Counted from the stretch's first letter, positions 41,946-51,926 are shown. The stretch: 64,000 nucleotides of DNA from Paenibacillus sp. yr247 (GCF_900103825.1 NZ_FNIF01000001.1:372001-436000), one strand, 5' to 3'. Numbers and translations: made by a program. Notes: generated by a model not told the origin, from the letters alone.

Positions 41946-42611
41946 ATGATGTTTGCAGAAAACTTATCCGCCTTTCTGACTCATCCAATTACAGCGACCT
42001 TATTATTAATGGTAGGCATAATTGGTATCGCACTGGAGCTGCTTTTTTTTAGCGGTGGCTTACTCGCGTTAGCGGGGGTAGTTGGTTTTGCGCTATATTT
42101 TCTCGGCTTTTATTTGGCAGGCTTCGCTGGTTTTGGCGATTTGACTGTTTTCGGCATTGGGTTGGTCCTTCTTATCTTGGAGTTGGTCGTTCCCAGCTTT
42201 GGCATTCTAAGTGTTTTAGGTGCTATATGTCTCTTTGGCGGTGTACTGATGGCGTCTTCAGATCCAAAGGAAGCTGCGATGATGCTGGGTATAGCCTTGC
42301 TGGTCGCGATCGTGGTAATCTCCTTCGTAATTAAAACCTTTAAGCACCGCGGTGTTTGGAATCGTTTTATTTTGAAAGAACAGCTTACGACAGACAAAGG
42401 TTTTACATCCAGCCCGGATCGATCGTATTTGATCGGTTTGGAAGGGGAGGCCATTACACCGCTCCGGCCGGCTGGCACTGCAATCATTAACGGTGCACGA
42501 GTGGATGTCGTGACGAATGGCGGTTTTATTCCTAATGCTAGTAAGGTTGTCGTTGTGGAAGTAGAAGGAGCTCGTGTTGTCGTACGTGAGACTGAACCCA
42601 AAAACGCTTAG
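41946..42611 (+). CDS. NfeD-family membrane protein
   Basis: A 221-residue protein with about four hydrophobic helices in residues 15-130 and a C-terminal OB-fold (YLIGLEGEAITPLRPAGTAIING...VVVVEVEGARVVVRE), typical of NfeD. It lacks the ClpP-like protease domain of long NfeD proteins such as B. subtilis YqeZ. NfeD partners flotillins; floA follows after 12 bases. It starts with two neighbouring ATG codons (41946, 41949) behind GAAGGAG. Confidence 0.9.
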   Translation: MMFAENLSAFLTHPITATLLLMVGIIGIALELLFFSGGLLALAGVVGFALYFLGFYLAGFAGFGDLTVFGIGLVLLILELVVPSFGILSVLGAICLFGGVLMASSDPKEAAMMLGIALLVAIVVISFVIKTFKHRGVWNRFILKEQLTTDKGFTSSPDRSYLIGLEGEAITPLRPAGTAIINGARVDVVTNGGFIPNASKVVVVEVEGARVVVRETEPKNA

Positions 42612-42623
42612 GAGGAATCATGA

Positions 42624-43613
42624 ATGACTTTAGAACCAGGCTTGTACTTGGTACTGCTTGCAGCCATCATCATCATAGCACTTTCGGTATTACTAAGCAT
42701 TGTACCCGTGATGCTGTGGATTTCAGCACTCGCTTCAGGTGTACGGATTAGCATTATTACTTTAATTGCCATGAGACTTCGCCGCGTGACCCCTAGTAGA
42801 ATCGTTAATCCAATGATTAAAGCCACGAAAGCGGGCATTGATTTAAGTGTTAATCAGCTGGAGAGCCATTTTCTTGCAGGCGGTAATGTTGACCGGGTTG
42901 TCAATGCCTTGATTGCCGCACATCGTGCTAAAATCCATTTGGAGTTTGAACGAGCTGCGGCTATCGATCTCGCAGGACGGGATGTCTTGTTAGCGGTTCA
43001 AATGAGTGTAAATCCACGTGTCATTGAAACACCTAACGTTTCAGCAGTGGCCAAGAACGGAATTGAAGTTAAGGTAATTGCTAGGGTCACGGTTCGAGCA
43101 AACATTGACCGCTTGGTTGGGGGGGCTGGCGAGGAAACGATTATCGCCCGTGTCGGCGAGGGGATTGTAACTACGGTTGGCTCTAGCGACTCCCACAAAG
43201 ATGTCCTGGAGAATCCAGATTTGATCTCTCGAACTGTTCTGGGTAAAGGTCTAGATGCCGGAACGGCATTTGAAATATTATCGATCGATATCGCTGATGT
43301 GGATGTGGGTAAAAACATTGGCGCCCATTTACAAACGGAACAGGCGGAAGCAGATAAGCGGATCGCTCAGGCGAAGGCTGAAGAGAGACGTGCAATGGCG
43401 GTTGCTGCCGAGCAAGAGATGAAAGCCAGAGTTGTCGAAATGCGTGCGAAAGTTGTCGAATCCGAATCGCAGGTACCCCTTGCGATGGCAGAGGCGCTTC
43501 GCAGCGGCAAATTGGGTGTTATGGATTATATGAATCTTAAAAATATCGACGCAGATACACAAATGCGCTCTTCACTAGGCAAAATAAATGACGGTAAGAG
43601 TGAGAAAGAATAA
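42624..43613 (+). CDS. floA: Flotillin-like protein FloA
   Basis: A 329-residue SPFH/PHB-domain scaffold of functional membrane microdomains. The N-terminal hydrophobic hairpin (residues about 5-50) anchors it; the PHB domain ([21 protein letters not shown]) and a charged coiled coil rich in [17 protein letters not shown] repeats follow, ending with [15 protein letters not shown], as in YqfA/FloA. Length equals the Bacillus protein (331). In an operon with NfeD. Confidence 0.95.
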   Translation: MTLEPGLYLVLLAAIIIIALSVLLSIVPVMLWISALASGVRISIITLIAMRLRRVTPSRIVNPMIKATKAGIDLSVNQLESHFLAGGNVDRVVNALIAAHRAKIHLEFERAAAIDLAGRDVLLAVQMSVNPRVIETPNVSAVAKNGIEVKVIARVTVRANIDRLVGGAGEETIIARVGEGIVTTVGSSDSHKDVLENPDLISRTVLGKGLDAGTAFEILSIDIADVDVGKNIGAHLQTEQAEADKRIAQAKAEERRAMAVAAEQEMKARVVEMRAKVVESESQVPLAMAEALRSGKLGVMDYMNLKNIDADTQMRSSLGKINDGKSEKE

Positions 43614-43633
43614 TAGGTTTATGAGGTGATCTG

Positions 43634-44095
43634 TTGGAACAATTCATTGAATTTTTGTTTAAGCACTGGTATCTCGTTATTATCGCATTAACCTTTTTCT
43701 ATCAAATCCGAAGTAAGTTGCGGCAAGTAAATCAAGGGAGTCCGAGGACAAGCGGGATGCCAACGTTTGGAGATTCTTCTGATGGCGCTACGCGGCCATT
43801 TGAAGCCAAGAAGCCATCACAGAAGGGAAATGGATCGACCTTGCAAAAGGAACGCGTACAAGATGAATATGGGCGTTCTAGCGCTGTCAAACCGGTTTCA
43901 ACTATGCCGAAACAGAAGGTATCCCCATTCGGCTCTCCTGCTCAGGTGAGCACGGACAGCTCATCTATTTATGCAGATGCTATTTCAACCCCGAGTTCTT
44001 TCCCTGATGAGCCGAAGCAAGATCAGCTTCTTCAAGGAGTCGTATGGGCTGAAATCCTTGGTCCACCAAGATCTAAGAAGCCTTTTCGCAGGTAA
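43634..44095 (+). CDS. Small membrane-anchored hypothetical protein
   Basis: A 153-residue protein with one N-terminal helix (EFLFKHWYLVIIALTFFYQI) followed by a hydrophilic, Ser/Pro/Lys-rich, probably disordered cytoplasmic tail, ending with GVVWAEILGPPRSKKPF. TTG start behind GAGGTGAT. It is the last gene after nfeD-floA and may be part of the same microdomain unit, but I do not recognise a family. Confidence 0.65.
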   Translation: MEQFIEFLFKHWYLVIIALTFFYQIRSKLRQVNQGSPRTSGMPTFGDSSDGATRPFEAKKPSQKGNGSTLQKERVQDEYGRSSAVKPVSTMPKQKVSPFGSPAQVSTDSSSIYADAISTPSSFPDEPKQDQLLQGVVWAEILGPPRSKKPFRR

Positions 44096-44108
44096 TGGCA
44101 TGATAAAG

Positions 44109-44144
44109 AACGCCCTCCCCGAGTTATCGAGGCGGGCGTTTTTA
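44109..44144 (+). terminator. Rho-independent terminator
   Basis: AACGCCCTCC (44109-44118) pairs with GGCGGGCGTT (44131-44140) with one G-U pair, then T. It separates nfeD-floA from yqfC. Confidence 0.85.
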
Positions 44145-44254
44145 CTTTGCAGTTTTTTCACATAAAACCAGCTCTATCCGCATAAATTTGGTAGAAAGTC
44201 TATGCGCCTTTTCTGTCGCCATGATCATCTAGTTAGAGGGGGTACTGCCCAGCT

Positions 44255-44533
44255 ATGCGTCGCTTGACCCGCAAATGGAACCAGTTCACGGCCAAGATCC
44301 TTGATCTTCCCCAGGATGTGGTGCAGGACTTGCCACGAATTACGATGATCGGCAACGTACAGCTTTATGTAGAGAATCACCGGGGTGTGCTTCATTTTTC
44401 CAGTGAAAACTTGAAGCTCGAATTAACAAAAGGGACGCTAGAAGTGTTCGGCAGACACTTGGTTATTCGAGCAATTCTTTCGGAGGAAGTTTTTATTGAA
44501 GGCTTGATCGATAATGTGAAATACATGCCATAG
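44255..44533 (+). CDS. yqfC: Sporulation protein YqfC
   Basis: A 92-residue YabP/YqfC-family protein: DLPQDVVQDLPRITMIGN, VENHRGVLHFSSENLKLE, LVIRAILSEEVFIEGLI. YqfC and YqfD are mother-cell sporulation proteins in Bacillales; yqfD follows here after 36 bases. The start is ATG behind AGAGGGGG. Confidence 0.9.
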   Translation: MRRLTRKWNQFTAKILDLPQDVVQDLPRITMIGNVQLYVENHRGVLHFSSENLKLELTKGTLEVFGRHLVIRAILSEEVFIEGLIDNVKYMP

Positions 44534-44569
44534 ATGGAAGTGTTGACCAAAGGATCAGGAGGCTGAGTC

Positions 44570-45763
44570 ATGAAACAATCACTGTTCATTGCCCGTTTGC
44601 GAGGGTATGTGCGTATTCAAATACGGGGCAAGGGGACTGAAAAGTTGATTAATCCCATGATGGAGAAGGGCTTCTCCATTTGGGATATTAAAACTGCAGA
44701 TGAGGGGAAGCTGGAGCTCTTTATCCTGATCAAAGACTTTTTCAGACTTAGGCCGCTGCTGAAACGGACAGGCTGCAGGGTGCATGTACTAGAAAGGTAC
44801 GGGCTTCCTTTTATAATGGACAGACTGGGGCGGAGGAAGGTTTTTTTTGGAGGGATGGCAGCTTTTATCATTGGTTTGTACGTATTGACCTCGATCGTAT
44901 GGCAAGTTAGCGTGGAAGGAAATGATCGCATCTCTGAAGCGGAAATTTTGCAAGCTGCATCTAAGCAAGGGATTCATACGTTTCAATGGAAATTCAGGCT
45001 GAAAAAAGCAGAAGATCTATCGCGCGAAATTCAAAGCATGCTGCCTAATACGGCTTGGGTTGGTGTCGAAATTCGCGGTACACATATTACGATCAAGGTG
45101 GTCGAGGCAACCATTCCAGACAGCAAACCCTTGATGAATCCAAGGAATTTAGTAGCTTCAAAAAATGCGCTAGTTACAGAGATCTTGTCGGATAAAGGAA
45201 AACCAATGGTGAAGCCGAATACGTATGTAAGAAAAGGGGACGTGCTTATTTCTGGCACTATTGGTGATGAACAGAATAATCTAGTTGTGGTCGCGAGTGG
45301 TAAAGTAAGGGGCATCGTTTGGTATACCTCCCGAATTGAAGCTCCTCTTACGAAAACGTATAAGGTGTATACAGGTGAAGCTACAAATCGGAATTATCTT
45401 GTATTGGGTACCCGAGCACTGCAAGTAAGCGGCTATGGCAAGCTGAAGTTCGAGCATTTTGAGACGATTCCGGAGCGTAAGACGCTTGCCTGGCGATCAT
45501 TTGCACTTCCTCTTGGTTGGCTTCATGAAAAGGTAATGGAGGTTCATATCGCCCAGGAGCCTGTTGAGCCCGCAAATGCAAAAAAGGCCGGCTTAGAGCA
45601 GGCTAGAGCCAATTTGCTTGGAGCCGCAGGAGCTGATGCTAGACTTGTAGGTGAAAAAATTTTGCATGAAAAAACAGAGAATGGTAAAATTTATATAGAA
45701 GTGCATTTTGAAGTCGAAGAAAACATCGCCGAAGAGCAACCAATTGTCATACGAGGAGAATGA
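44570..45763 (+). CDS. yqfD: Sporulation membrane protein YqfD
   Basis: A 397-residue protein with a cytoplasmic N-terminal region, one transmembrane helix near residues 92-110 (VFFGGMAAFIIGLYVLTSIVW), and a large extracytoplasmic domain including VSVEGNDRISEAEIL, a POTRA-like segment also found in YqfD relatives. Normal family length. In Bacillus it is under sigma-E control; I could not find a clear sigma-E promoter by eye. phoH follows after six bases. Confidence 0.92.
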   Translation: MKQSLFIARLRGYVRIQIRGKGTEKLINPMMEKGFSIWDIKTADEGKLELFILIKDFFRLRPLLKRTGCRVHVLERYGLPFIMDRLGRRKVFFGGMAAFIIGLYVLTSIVWQVSVEGNDRISEAEILQAASKQGIHTFQWKFRLKKAEDLSREIQSMLPNTAWVGVEIRGTHITIKVVEATIPDSKPLMNPRNLVASKNALVTEILSDKGKPMVKPNTYVRKGDVLISGTIGDEQNNLVVVASGKVRGIVWYTSRIEAPLTKTYKVYTGEATNRNYLVLGTRALQVSGYGKLKFEHFETIPERKTLAWRSFALPLGWLHEKVMEVHIAQEPVEPANAKKAGLEQARANLLGAAGADARLVGEKILHEKTENGKIYIEVHFEVEENIAEEQPIVIRGE

Positions 45764-45769
45764 GACCTG

Positions 45770-46735
45770 TTGGTAGAATACGCACAATCTGTAAAAATAA
45801 CTTTGAAAAATCCGGCTGAAGGGCTTGCTTTGTTCGGTCCACAGGATAAATTCTTGCATGTGATCGAACGGGAGATTGCAGCACAAATCTATACGCGCGA
45901 AGCCGAAATAACGATACAAGGAGCTGCTGCGGAAGTGAACTCACTTCAGCAGCTTTTTGAGGTTCTCTTGCAGCTCATCCGTAATAATTACACGTTGACA
46001 GAGCGGGATGTCCATTATGCAGTTGAACTTGCCAAACAGATGAAAGCGGAACAATTGCTTGATTTATTTAAAGGTGAGATTACAAGCACACACCGAGGTA
46101 AACCTATTCGTGTCAAAACGATCGGACAACGAAAGTATGTCGAGACGATTAAGAAGAAAGATATCGTCTTCGGTATTGGGCCGGCAGGAACAGGTAAAAC
46201 TTATCTGGCCGTTGTGCTTGCCGTAACTAGGCTTAAAGAAGGCGCAGTCAAAAGGATTGTATTAACTCGCCCTGCTGTTGAAGCGGGGGAAAGCTTAGGC
46301 TTTCTACCAGGCGACCTGCAGGAAAAAGTTGACCCCTATTTACGACCATTGTATGATGCTCTTAATGATGTCTTAGGACCTGAGCAGGTCGCCAAGTCAT
46401 TAGAGCGAGGCCTCATTGAAATTGCGCCTCTGGCATATATGCGCGGGAGAACTTTAGATGATTCTTTTATCATCTTGGATGAAGCGCAAAATACAACACC
46501 AGAACAAATGAAAATGTTTCTGACAAGACTTGGTTTCGGCTCCAAAATGGTTATTACTGGGGACGTCACGCAAATCGATTTGCCGCGAGGTAAATCCTCC
46601 GGACTGGTAGAAGCTAACCGAATTCTTAGTGGTATCGAGGAACTTGGCTTTATTTATTTTGATGAGCAGGATGTTGTTCGACATTCCTTAGTTCAGAAAA
46701 TCATTGTTGCCTATAATGCTGAAAAGGATAAGTAA
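45770..46735 (+). CDS. phoH: PhoH-like ATPase
   Basis: A 321-residue PhoH family P-loop ATPase with an N-terminal KH-like region. Walker A is GIGPAGTGKTYLAV (about residue 133), Walker B is IILDEAQN, and the sensor segment is MVITGDVTQIDLP. Family members act in RNA metabolism and usually lie next to ybeY and the HD phosphodiesterase gene, as here. TTG start behind CGAGGAGA. Confidence 0.94.
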   Translation: MVEYAQSVKITLKNPAEGLALFGPQDKFLHVIEREIAAQIYTREAEITIQGAAAEVNSLQQLFEVLLQLIRNNYTLTERDVHYAVELAKQMKAEQLLDLFKGEITSTHRGKPIRVKTIGQRKYVETIKKKDIVFGIGPAGTGKTYLAVVLAVTRLKEGAVKRIVLTRPAVEAGESLGFLPGDLQEKVDPYLRPLYDALNDVLGPEQVAKSLERGLIEIAPLAYMRGRTLDDSFIILDEAQNTTPEQMKMFLTRLGFGSKMVITGDVTQIDLPRGKSSGLVEANRILSGIEELGFIYFDEQDVVRHSLVQKIIVAYNAEKDK

Positions 46736-46775
46736 CTGAGCTAGGTTGTTAGGTAGAGAGGAATGACCTTCCGCA

Positions 46776-49004
46776 ATGAAAAATGAAGTGCAAATGAAAG
46801 GTAAATTTCATTACCAGCTGAACGGATGGAAATACAGTACGGGTGTACGGGTACTGTTGTTTCTCTTGCTGGCGTCAGTTTTTTATATGTCTCTGTATAC
46901 CAAGCTTGTACCCCAAGTTTATGATATTGTATTAGGAACGACCAGTGAAAAAACAATCTATGCCCCAAGACAAATCGAGAACGCGATTGCAACAGAACAA
47001 GCAAAAGAAGACGCAGCCAAACGCGTTCAGCCTGTTTATCGGATTGTGAATCTCAAAAATGATACGATTATTGATGCCATTTATGATAAATTATTTCAAA
47101 TCAATGCCGATGAAGAAGTGAAATTTGATGATAAAGTTAGCATTTATCGCCGCGTCATCCCACAGCTGATTAGCGATTTGGAAAATCAGTCCATTAAATC
47201 GCTTCGAGCTAGCGGTCAATACAATGATTCGCTTCTCGAACTGATCCAGCAGGGACTTGCAGAGCAGCAGTATCCGCTGCCAGAGGAATCTTATTTTAAA
47301 CTTCCGAGACTGACTAAAGATGATTTGACAGCCATGCGCCCTGTAACCAAAGACATTGTCACGAAGCTGATGAACGATCAGATCCTGGATGCACAGACGG
47401 CGCGGGCCAAAGTAGCTGAGCTCGTGAATACTTCGAATCTGACGAAGAATACTTCTCGTGAAATGGTTACTGAGATTGCAAGAGGCGTCATAACGCCGAA
47501 TAAATTTTTTGATCAAAAGGGTACAGATGATGCCAAAGGACAAGCAAGAGAAAGCGTAAAGCCCGTATACATTAATAAGAACGATGTGCTTGTCAAAGTC
47601 GGGGAAGTAATCACGGAAGAGATATATGCTAGACTGGATAAACTAGAGCTTCTTAAGGACAAAGCAAATCATTTGCCGCAGTTAGGTTTGGGCATACTCT
47701 CAGCTTTATTGTCTTTCGTTATTTATATGTTTGTCCGGCAAAGCTCTCTGCCGATCAAATACAATAATTCTCAGCTTGTAATGCTCATTCTTATCTTTAT
47801 TATCAATGTATCTTGCATGAAAATAATATCCTTGGTCCAGAATTTGGACTATCCTTATATTGGTTATCTTGCACCAGCAGCATTAGGCAGTATCTTAATT
47901 GCTATTTTATTGGATGCTCCGCTGGCGTTTATTTCATCGGTCTTATTTTCTTTAATGGCAAGTATTATTTTTAATACGGAGCATGTTCTGCTTTTTGATT
48001 TCCGGTACGGTTTAGTTAGTTTGGTTGTTTGTTATAGTGCGGTATTCACGATTCAACGGGCAAGCCAACGCGCTACGATTTTGAAAGCCGGTCTCATGAT
48101 TGCATTTTTCTCCATGCTAACGATTGCCTCGATGCTGCTGATGGAAGACCACTTTCATCAAAGAGAAGCCCTCATGTCGCTTTCCTTCGCGTCTGCAGGC
48201 GGCTTATTAACGGTTGTTTTCGTCATAGGGTTACTGCCCTTTTTCGAGGTTGCTTTTGGTATTTTGTCTCCGCTCAAATTGGTGGAGCTCTCTAACCCGA
48301 ATCATCCTTTACTGCGAAAACTGCTTACGGAGACTCCAGGCACTTATCATCACAGTGTCATGGTCGGTAATTTGTCGGAGGCCGCCGCTGAATCCATCGG
48401 AGCCGATGGGCTGCTATGCCGCGTAGGTTCCTATTATCACGATATTGGAAAGACGAAACGACCAAGCTACTTTATTGAAAATCAAACGAATATTGAAAAT
48501 CCGCATGATCGTATTGATCCAAATTTAAGTAAGTCGATCATTATTGCTCATCCTCGAGACGGCGTTGAAATGCTGAAGGATTTCAAAATGCCGAAGCCGA
48601 TTCGAGATATTGCTGAGCAGCATCATGGTACCACGCTGCTTCACTTTTTTTATCATAAAGCAGTGAAGCAAGCCGAAGATGAGGGTAGCGAGAAGGAAAT
48701 CCGCGAGGAGGATTTCCGTTACCCAGGGCCGAAAGCGCAATCTAAGGAAGCGGCTATTGTAGGTATTGCAGATAGCGTGGAGGCTGCGGTTCGTTCACTT
48801 CGTAATCCAACGCTTGAACAAATCGACTCGATGGTGCACAAAATTATTAAGTCCCGGTTGGACGACGGTCAATTCAATGAGTGTGATCTCACACTTAAAG
48901 AGCTTGATAAGATCGCCAAAACATTAAACGAAACCTTATTAGGTATCTTTCACGCAAGGATTGAGTACCCAAGCGAACTGGCCTCTAAGAAGTCAGGGAC
49001 TTAA
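46776..49004 (+). CDS. pgpH: HD-domain cyclic di-AMP phosphodiesterase PgpH (YqfF)
   Basis: A 742-residue 7TMR-HD protein: an N-terminal helix, an extracellular 7TMR-HDED domain (about 60-300), seven transmembrane helices (about 305-500) and a cytoplasmic HD domain with HHSVMVGNLSEAA, SYYHDIGK and IIAHPRDGVEM. PgpH hydrolyses c-di-AMP to pApA and so affects potassium and wall homeostasis. Sits between phoH and ybeY, the standard bacillal position. Confidence 0.94.
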   Translation: MKNEVQMKGKFHYQLNGWKYSTGVRVLLFLLLASVFYMSLYTKLVPQVYDIVLGTTSEKTIYAPRQIENAIATEQAKEDAAKRVQPVYRIVNLKNDTIIDAIYDKLFQINADEEVKFDDKVSIYRRVIPQLISDLENQSIKSLRASGQYNDSLLELIQQGLAEQQYPLPEESYFKLPRLTKDDLTAMRPVTKDIVTKLMNDQILDAQTARAKVAELVNTSNLTKNTSREMVTEIARGVITPNKFFDQKGTDDAKGQARESVKPVYINKNDVLVKVGEVITEEIYARLDKLELLKDKANHLPQLGLGILSALLSFVIYMFVRQSSLPIKYNNSQLVMLILIFIINVSCMKIISLVQNLDYPYIGYLAPAALGSILIAILLDAPLAFISSVLFSLMASIIFNTEHVLLFDFRYGLVSLVVCYSAVFTIQRASQRATILKAGLMIAFFSMLTIASMLLMEDHFHQREALMSLSFASAGGLLTVVFVIGLLPFFEVAFGILSPLKLVELSNPNHPLLRKLLTETPGTYHHSVMVGNLSEAAAESIGADGLLCRVGSYYHDIGKTKRPSYFIENQTNIENPHDRIDPNLSKSIIIAHPRDGVEMLKDFKMPKPIRDIAEQHHGTTLLHFFYHKAVKQAEDEGSEKEIREEDFRYPGPKAQSKEAAIVGIADSVEAAVRSLRNPTLEQIDSMVHKIIKSRLDDGQFNECDLTLKELDKIAKTLNETLLGIFHARIEYPSELASKKSGT

Positions 49005-49024
49005 TGATATTTAGTGAAAAAGCT

Positions 49025-49069
49025 TATGCTTACGATGCAAGTTTTGCTAAATCCAAACTCTTAGGAGGG
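49025..49069 (+). promoter_or_regulatory. Leader element with RBS hairpin upstream of ybeY (copy 2)
   Basis: TATGCTTACGATGCAAG then AGTTTTG (49040-49046) and CCAAACT (49053-49059), then CTTAGGAGGG just before ATG 49078. It matches the addB leader at 11893-11934 in order, spacing and the outer words, while the hairpin keeps pairing with a different base pair at its third position. Confidence 0.55.
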
Positions 49070-49077
49070 CAAATCAT

Positions 49078-49614
49078 ATGGCAAGTATGGATTTAACGTT
49101 AGAATGGAGCAGCGAGCAGGATGTGAAAGAAATCACGCCAGCTTTCATTGCAAAGATGGAAGAGCTGCTGCGTTTAGCTGGTGAGCTTGAAGGTGTTACG
49201 GAGGGTGAAGTTGCTCTTACATTTGTAGATGATGAAACGATTCAAGAACTAAATAAACAGTACCGTGACTTAGATAAACCGACGGATGTGCTCTCTTTCG
49301 CGATGAGCGAATTTGGAGAAGATGAAATTCAGATTAACTACGAGGACGATGTTGAGGGTGCTACGGAGGGGACTGAAGACGGTGAGACGGTTTCCGAAGG
49401 ATTCATCGAACCTTTAGGTGATATTATTATTTCGGTTCCCCGAGCCATCGCTCAAGCAGAAGATTATGGACATTCGGTTGAGCGCGAGCTCGGATTTCTG
49501 TTCGTTCATGGATTCTTACACTTAATTGGCTATGATCACCAAAGTGAAGAGGAAGAGAAGGTCATGTTTGCTAAGCAGGAGGACATTTTGCTGAAGGCAG
49601 GTTTAACGCGCTAA
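49078..49614 (+). CDS. ybeY: rRNA maturation RNase YbeY
   Basis: A 178-residue zinc endoribonuclease acting in 16S rRNA 3' maturation and ribosome quality control. The metal motif is HGFLHLIGYDH (three His ligands), and DKPTDVLSFAMSE is the preceding family signature. Between LSFAMSE and GDIIIS an acidic insertion of roughly 25 residues makes it longer than usual (about 155). Its stop overlaps the next ATG (TAATG). Confidence 0.95.
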   Translation: MASMDLTLEWSSEQDVKEITPAFIAKMEELLRLAGELEGVTEGEVALTFVDDETIQELNKQYRDLDKPTDVLSFAMSEFGEDEIQINYEDDVEGATEGTEDGETVSEGFIEPLGDIIISVPRAIAQAEDYGHSVERELGFLFVHGFLHLIGYDHQSEEEEKVMFAKQEDILLKAGLTR

Positions 49615-50321
49615 TGACAGACGGCTTCCGTAAATGGCGAAGGAGCTTCCGATATGCATACGAAGGAATCAAATATGCTCTAGATACGCAGCGCAATATG
49701 AAATTCCATTTTTGCGTTGCTTTTCTTGTTTTGTTGGCAGCGCTTTTTATTCACTTGCCCAAAACGGACATTCTGTTTATTTTGTTAGCCGTAACCTTAA
49801 TGATTGTCACTGAACTTATTAATACAGCAGTGGAAAAAACGGTGGATTTGGCCATGCCAGAACGCCATCCATTAGCTAAAATAGCAAAGGACGTCGCCGC
49901 GGCGTCCGTATTGGTGTCTGCAGGATTTGCTGTGATTGTAGGTATGATTGTTTTCTATGAGCCAATCGACCTCCTGCTGCGTACGTCAAGAATGCAGGAT
50001 ACAACAACGATATCCGAGGGAACGATATGGGTACTTATTGCCCTCGTTGTTTTGACAGTTATTGTGATTGAAACGCGTTTCTCAGATAAGGGGAAGTTAG
50101 TACGCCCCAGCTTATTCACAGCAATCGCCTTTGCGATTGCTACTGTAATTGCGATTTTCGTTTCACAGACGATTGTCGCACTGCTTGCATACACATTGGC
50201 TGCACTTATTTTCATCATGTTATACGACAAAAAAACGAGACCCTTTCCTGCTCTATTCCTAGGAGCATTAATAGGCGCAACGGTTGCAATCCTCGCTTTT
50301 TCCTGCCTAAACATGCTATAA
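49614..50321 (+). CDS. Diacylglycerol/undecaprenol kinase with extra C-terminal membrane domain
   Basis: Residues 1-118 are a complete DgkA-type kinase: FRYAYEGIKYALDTQRNMKFH, then VTELINTAVEKTVDL with the catalytic Glu, then AKIAKDVAAASVLVSA. In Gram-positives this enzyme phosphorylates undecaprenol. The second half (about 135-235) adds three or four further hydrophobic helices not found in the 120-residue standard enzyme. One-base overlap with ybeY shows coupling. Confidence 0.88.
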   Translation: MTDGFRKWRRSFRYAYEGIKYALDTQRNMKFHFCVAFLVLLAALFIHLPKTDILFILLAVTLMIVTELINTAVEKTVDLAMPERHPLAKIAKDVAAASVLVSAGFAVIVGMIVFYEPIDLLLRTSRMQDTTTISEGTIWVLIALVVLTVIVIETRFSDKGKLVRPSLFTAIAFAIATVIAIFVSQTIVALLAYTLAALIFIMLYDKKTRPFPALFLGALIGATVAILAFSCLNML

Positions 50322-50357
50322 CGTAAATAATATAAAATGAAAAGAAGGTTGATGGCT

Positions 50358-50771
50358 ATGAATCAACAGGAGCTCATTCAACACGCGAAAGAAGCGATGA
50401 AAAGAGCCTATACGCCTTATTCGAATTTTCAAGTGGGTGCCGCGCTTCTTGACGCAGACGGTCAAGTACACTATGGCTGTAACGTGGAGAATGCCGCATA
50501 CGGACCGACCAATTGCGCTGAGCGTACTGCATTATTCCGTGCGATCGCAGATGGTCACAAGGCAGGTTCCTTTCAAGCAATCGCAGTTATGGGGGATACG
50601 GATGGTCCTATCTCGCCATGCGGTGTTTGCCGGCAGGTGCTAGTTGAACTCTGTGAGCCGGATATGCCGGTTTACCTTGGAAATCTCAAAGGTGATTTCG
50701 CGCAAACTACTGTGTCCGCCTTATTGCCGGGTGCTTTTACAACGAAAGATTTGCATGTAAATGGAGGATAA
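50358..50771 (+). CDS. cdd: Cytidine deaminase
   Basis: A 137-residue zinc enzyme deaminating cytidine and deoxycytidine. The first zinc motif is CAERTALF with catalytic Glu, the second PCGVCRQ. The start at ATG 50358 is chosen since AGAAGG lies nine bases before it and the length fits the family (about 136); ATGs at 50337 and 50352 are in frame but too close to or upstream of that site. era follows after six bases. Confidence 0.95.
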   Translation: MNQQELIQHAKEAMKRAYTPYSNFQVGAALLDADGQVHYGCNVENAAYGPTNCAERTALFRAIADGHKAGSFQAIAVMGDTDGPISPCGVCRQVLVELCEPDMPVYLGNLKGDFAQTTVSALLPGAFTTKDLHVNGG

Positions 50772-50777
50772 CTAGAA

Positions 50778-51677
50778 GTGGCTAAAAAAGAATTTAAATC
50801 AGGCTTTGTCGCAATCATCGGACGTCCAAATGTAGGGAAATCAACACTGATGAACCAAATCATCGGACAAAAAATTGCTATCATGTCAGATAAGCCTCAA
50901 ACAACAAGAAACAAAATTCATGGGGTTTATACATCAAATAACGGTCAGATTGTATTCCTAGACACGCCAGGTATACATAAACCGACTTCCAAATTGGGCG
51001 ATTACATGAGTAAGGTGGCACATGGGACGCTTGGTGAAGTAGATGCGGTCCTCTTCTTGGTTGACGTTGCTGACGGAATTGGCGGCGGTGATCGTTATAT
51101 TATTGAGCAGTTAAAGCACATTGAAACTCCAGTAATTTTGGTACTTAACAAAATCGACCTTGTTCAGCCTGAAGCATTGCTAGCGATAATTACAAATTAT
51201 AAAGATTTGTATAATTTTTCTGAAATCGTGCCAGTTTCTGCTCTCAAGGGGAACAATGTAACAACGCTGTTGGAACAAATTGTCCGTTATTTGCCAGAAG
51301 GTCCGCAGTATTATCCAGCTGATCAAATTACCGATCACCCGGAACAATTCGTATGCGCTGAACTCGTACGTGAAAAAATCTTACATTTGACCCGGGAAGA
51401 GATCCCGCATTCCATTGCGGTCCAGATTGAGGACATGCGTGTCGAGCCAAATGGTATTGTCCATATCTCAGCTGTTATATTTGTTGAGCGTGATTCACAA
51501 AAAGGCATCGTCATTGGCAAACAAGGAAGTTTACTCAAAGAGATCGGAAGACAGGCGCGCCGGGATATTGAAACACTTCTTGGTTCCAAAACCTTCTTGG
51601 AGTTATGGGTCAAAGTGAAAAAAGACTGGAGAAATCAAGACAGAGTGCTGCGAGATCTTGGTTTCCGCAACGACTAA
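50778..51677 (+). CDS. era: GTPase Era
   Basis: A 299-residue GTPase that binds the 3' end of 16S rRNA in 30S assembly. G1 [14 protein letters not shown]3 DTPGIHKP, G4 NKIDL, and a C-terminal KH domain with [18 protein letters not shown] start behind TGGAGGA. Neighbour of ybeY, cdd and recO as in other Bacillales. Confidence 0.97.
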   Translation: MAKKEFKSGFVAIIGRPNVGKSTLMNQIIGQKIAIMSDKPQTTRNKIHGVYTSNNGQIVFLDTPGIHKPTSKLGDYMSKVAHGTLGEVDAVLFLVDVADGIGGGDRYIIEQLKHIETPVILVLNKIDLVQPEALLAIITNYKDLYNFSEIVPVSALKGNNVTTLLEQIVRYLPEGPQYYPADQITDHPEQFVCAELVREKILHLTREEIPHSIAVQIEDMRVEPNGIVHISAVIFVERDSQKGIVIGKQGSLLKEIGRQARRDIETLLGSKTFLELWVKVKKDWRNQDRVLRDLGFRND

Positions 51678-51773
51678 CAAGTAATTCCCTAACAGTTCCA
51701 GTTTTTTTACCGCATAGAGAAACTTCCTCTGCACATCCTATGGTTATCACGTTCGATGGGGAGGATGCTGAAC

Positions 51774-51926
51774 ATGAAAGACTTTTCGTGGACGTATTTT
51801 TCAAAGACCGGTGATGTAGATGCCTACCTACTGTATAAACAAGTCTCCGGGGAACCCGGAATGGACACAAATGTACAGGAAGAAGATCAAAGTAACGAAG
51901 AGCCGCTCGAAGGACTGAATATGTAA
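51774..51926 (+). CDS. yqzL: YqzL-family small protein
   Basis: A 50-residue protein starting MKDFSWTYFSKTGDVDAYLLYK, which matches the conserved opening of YqzL, a small Bacillales protein of unknown function encoded between era and recO. An excellent GGGGAGG site precedes ATG 51774. The C-terminal half is acidic and variable. Confidence 0.85.
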   Translation: MKDFSWTYFSKTGDVDAYLLYKQVSGEPGMDTNVQEEDQSNEEPLEGLNM

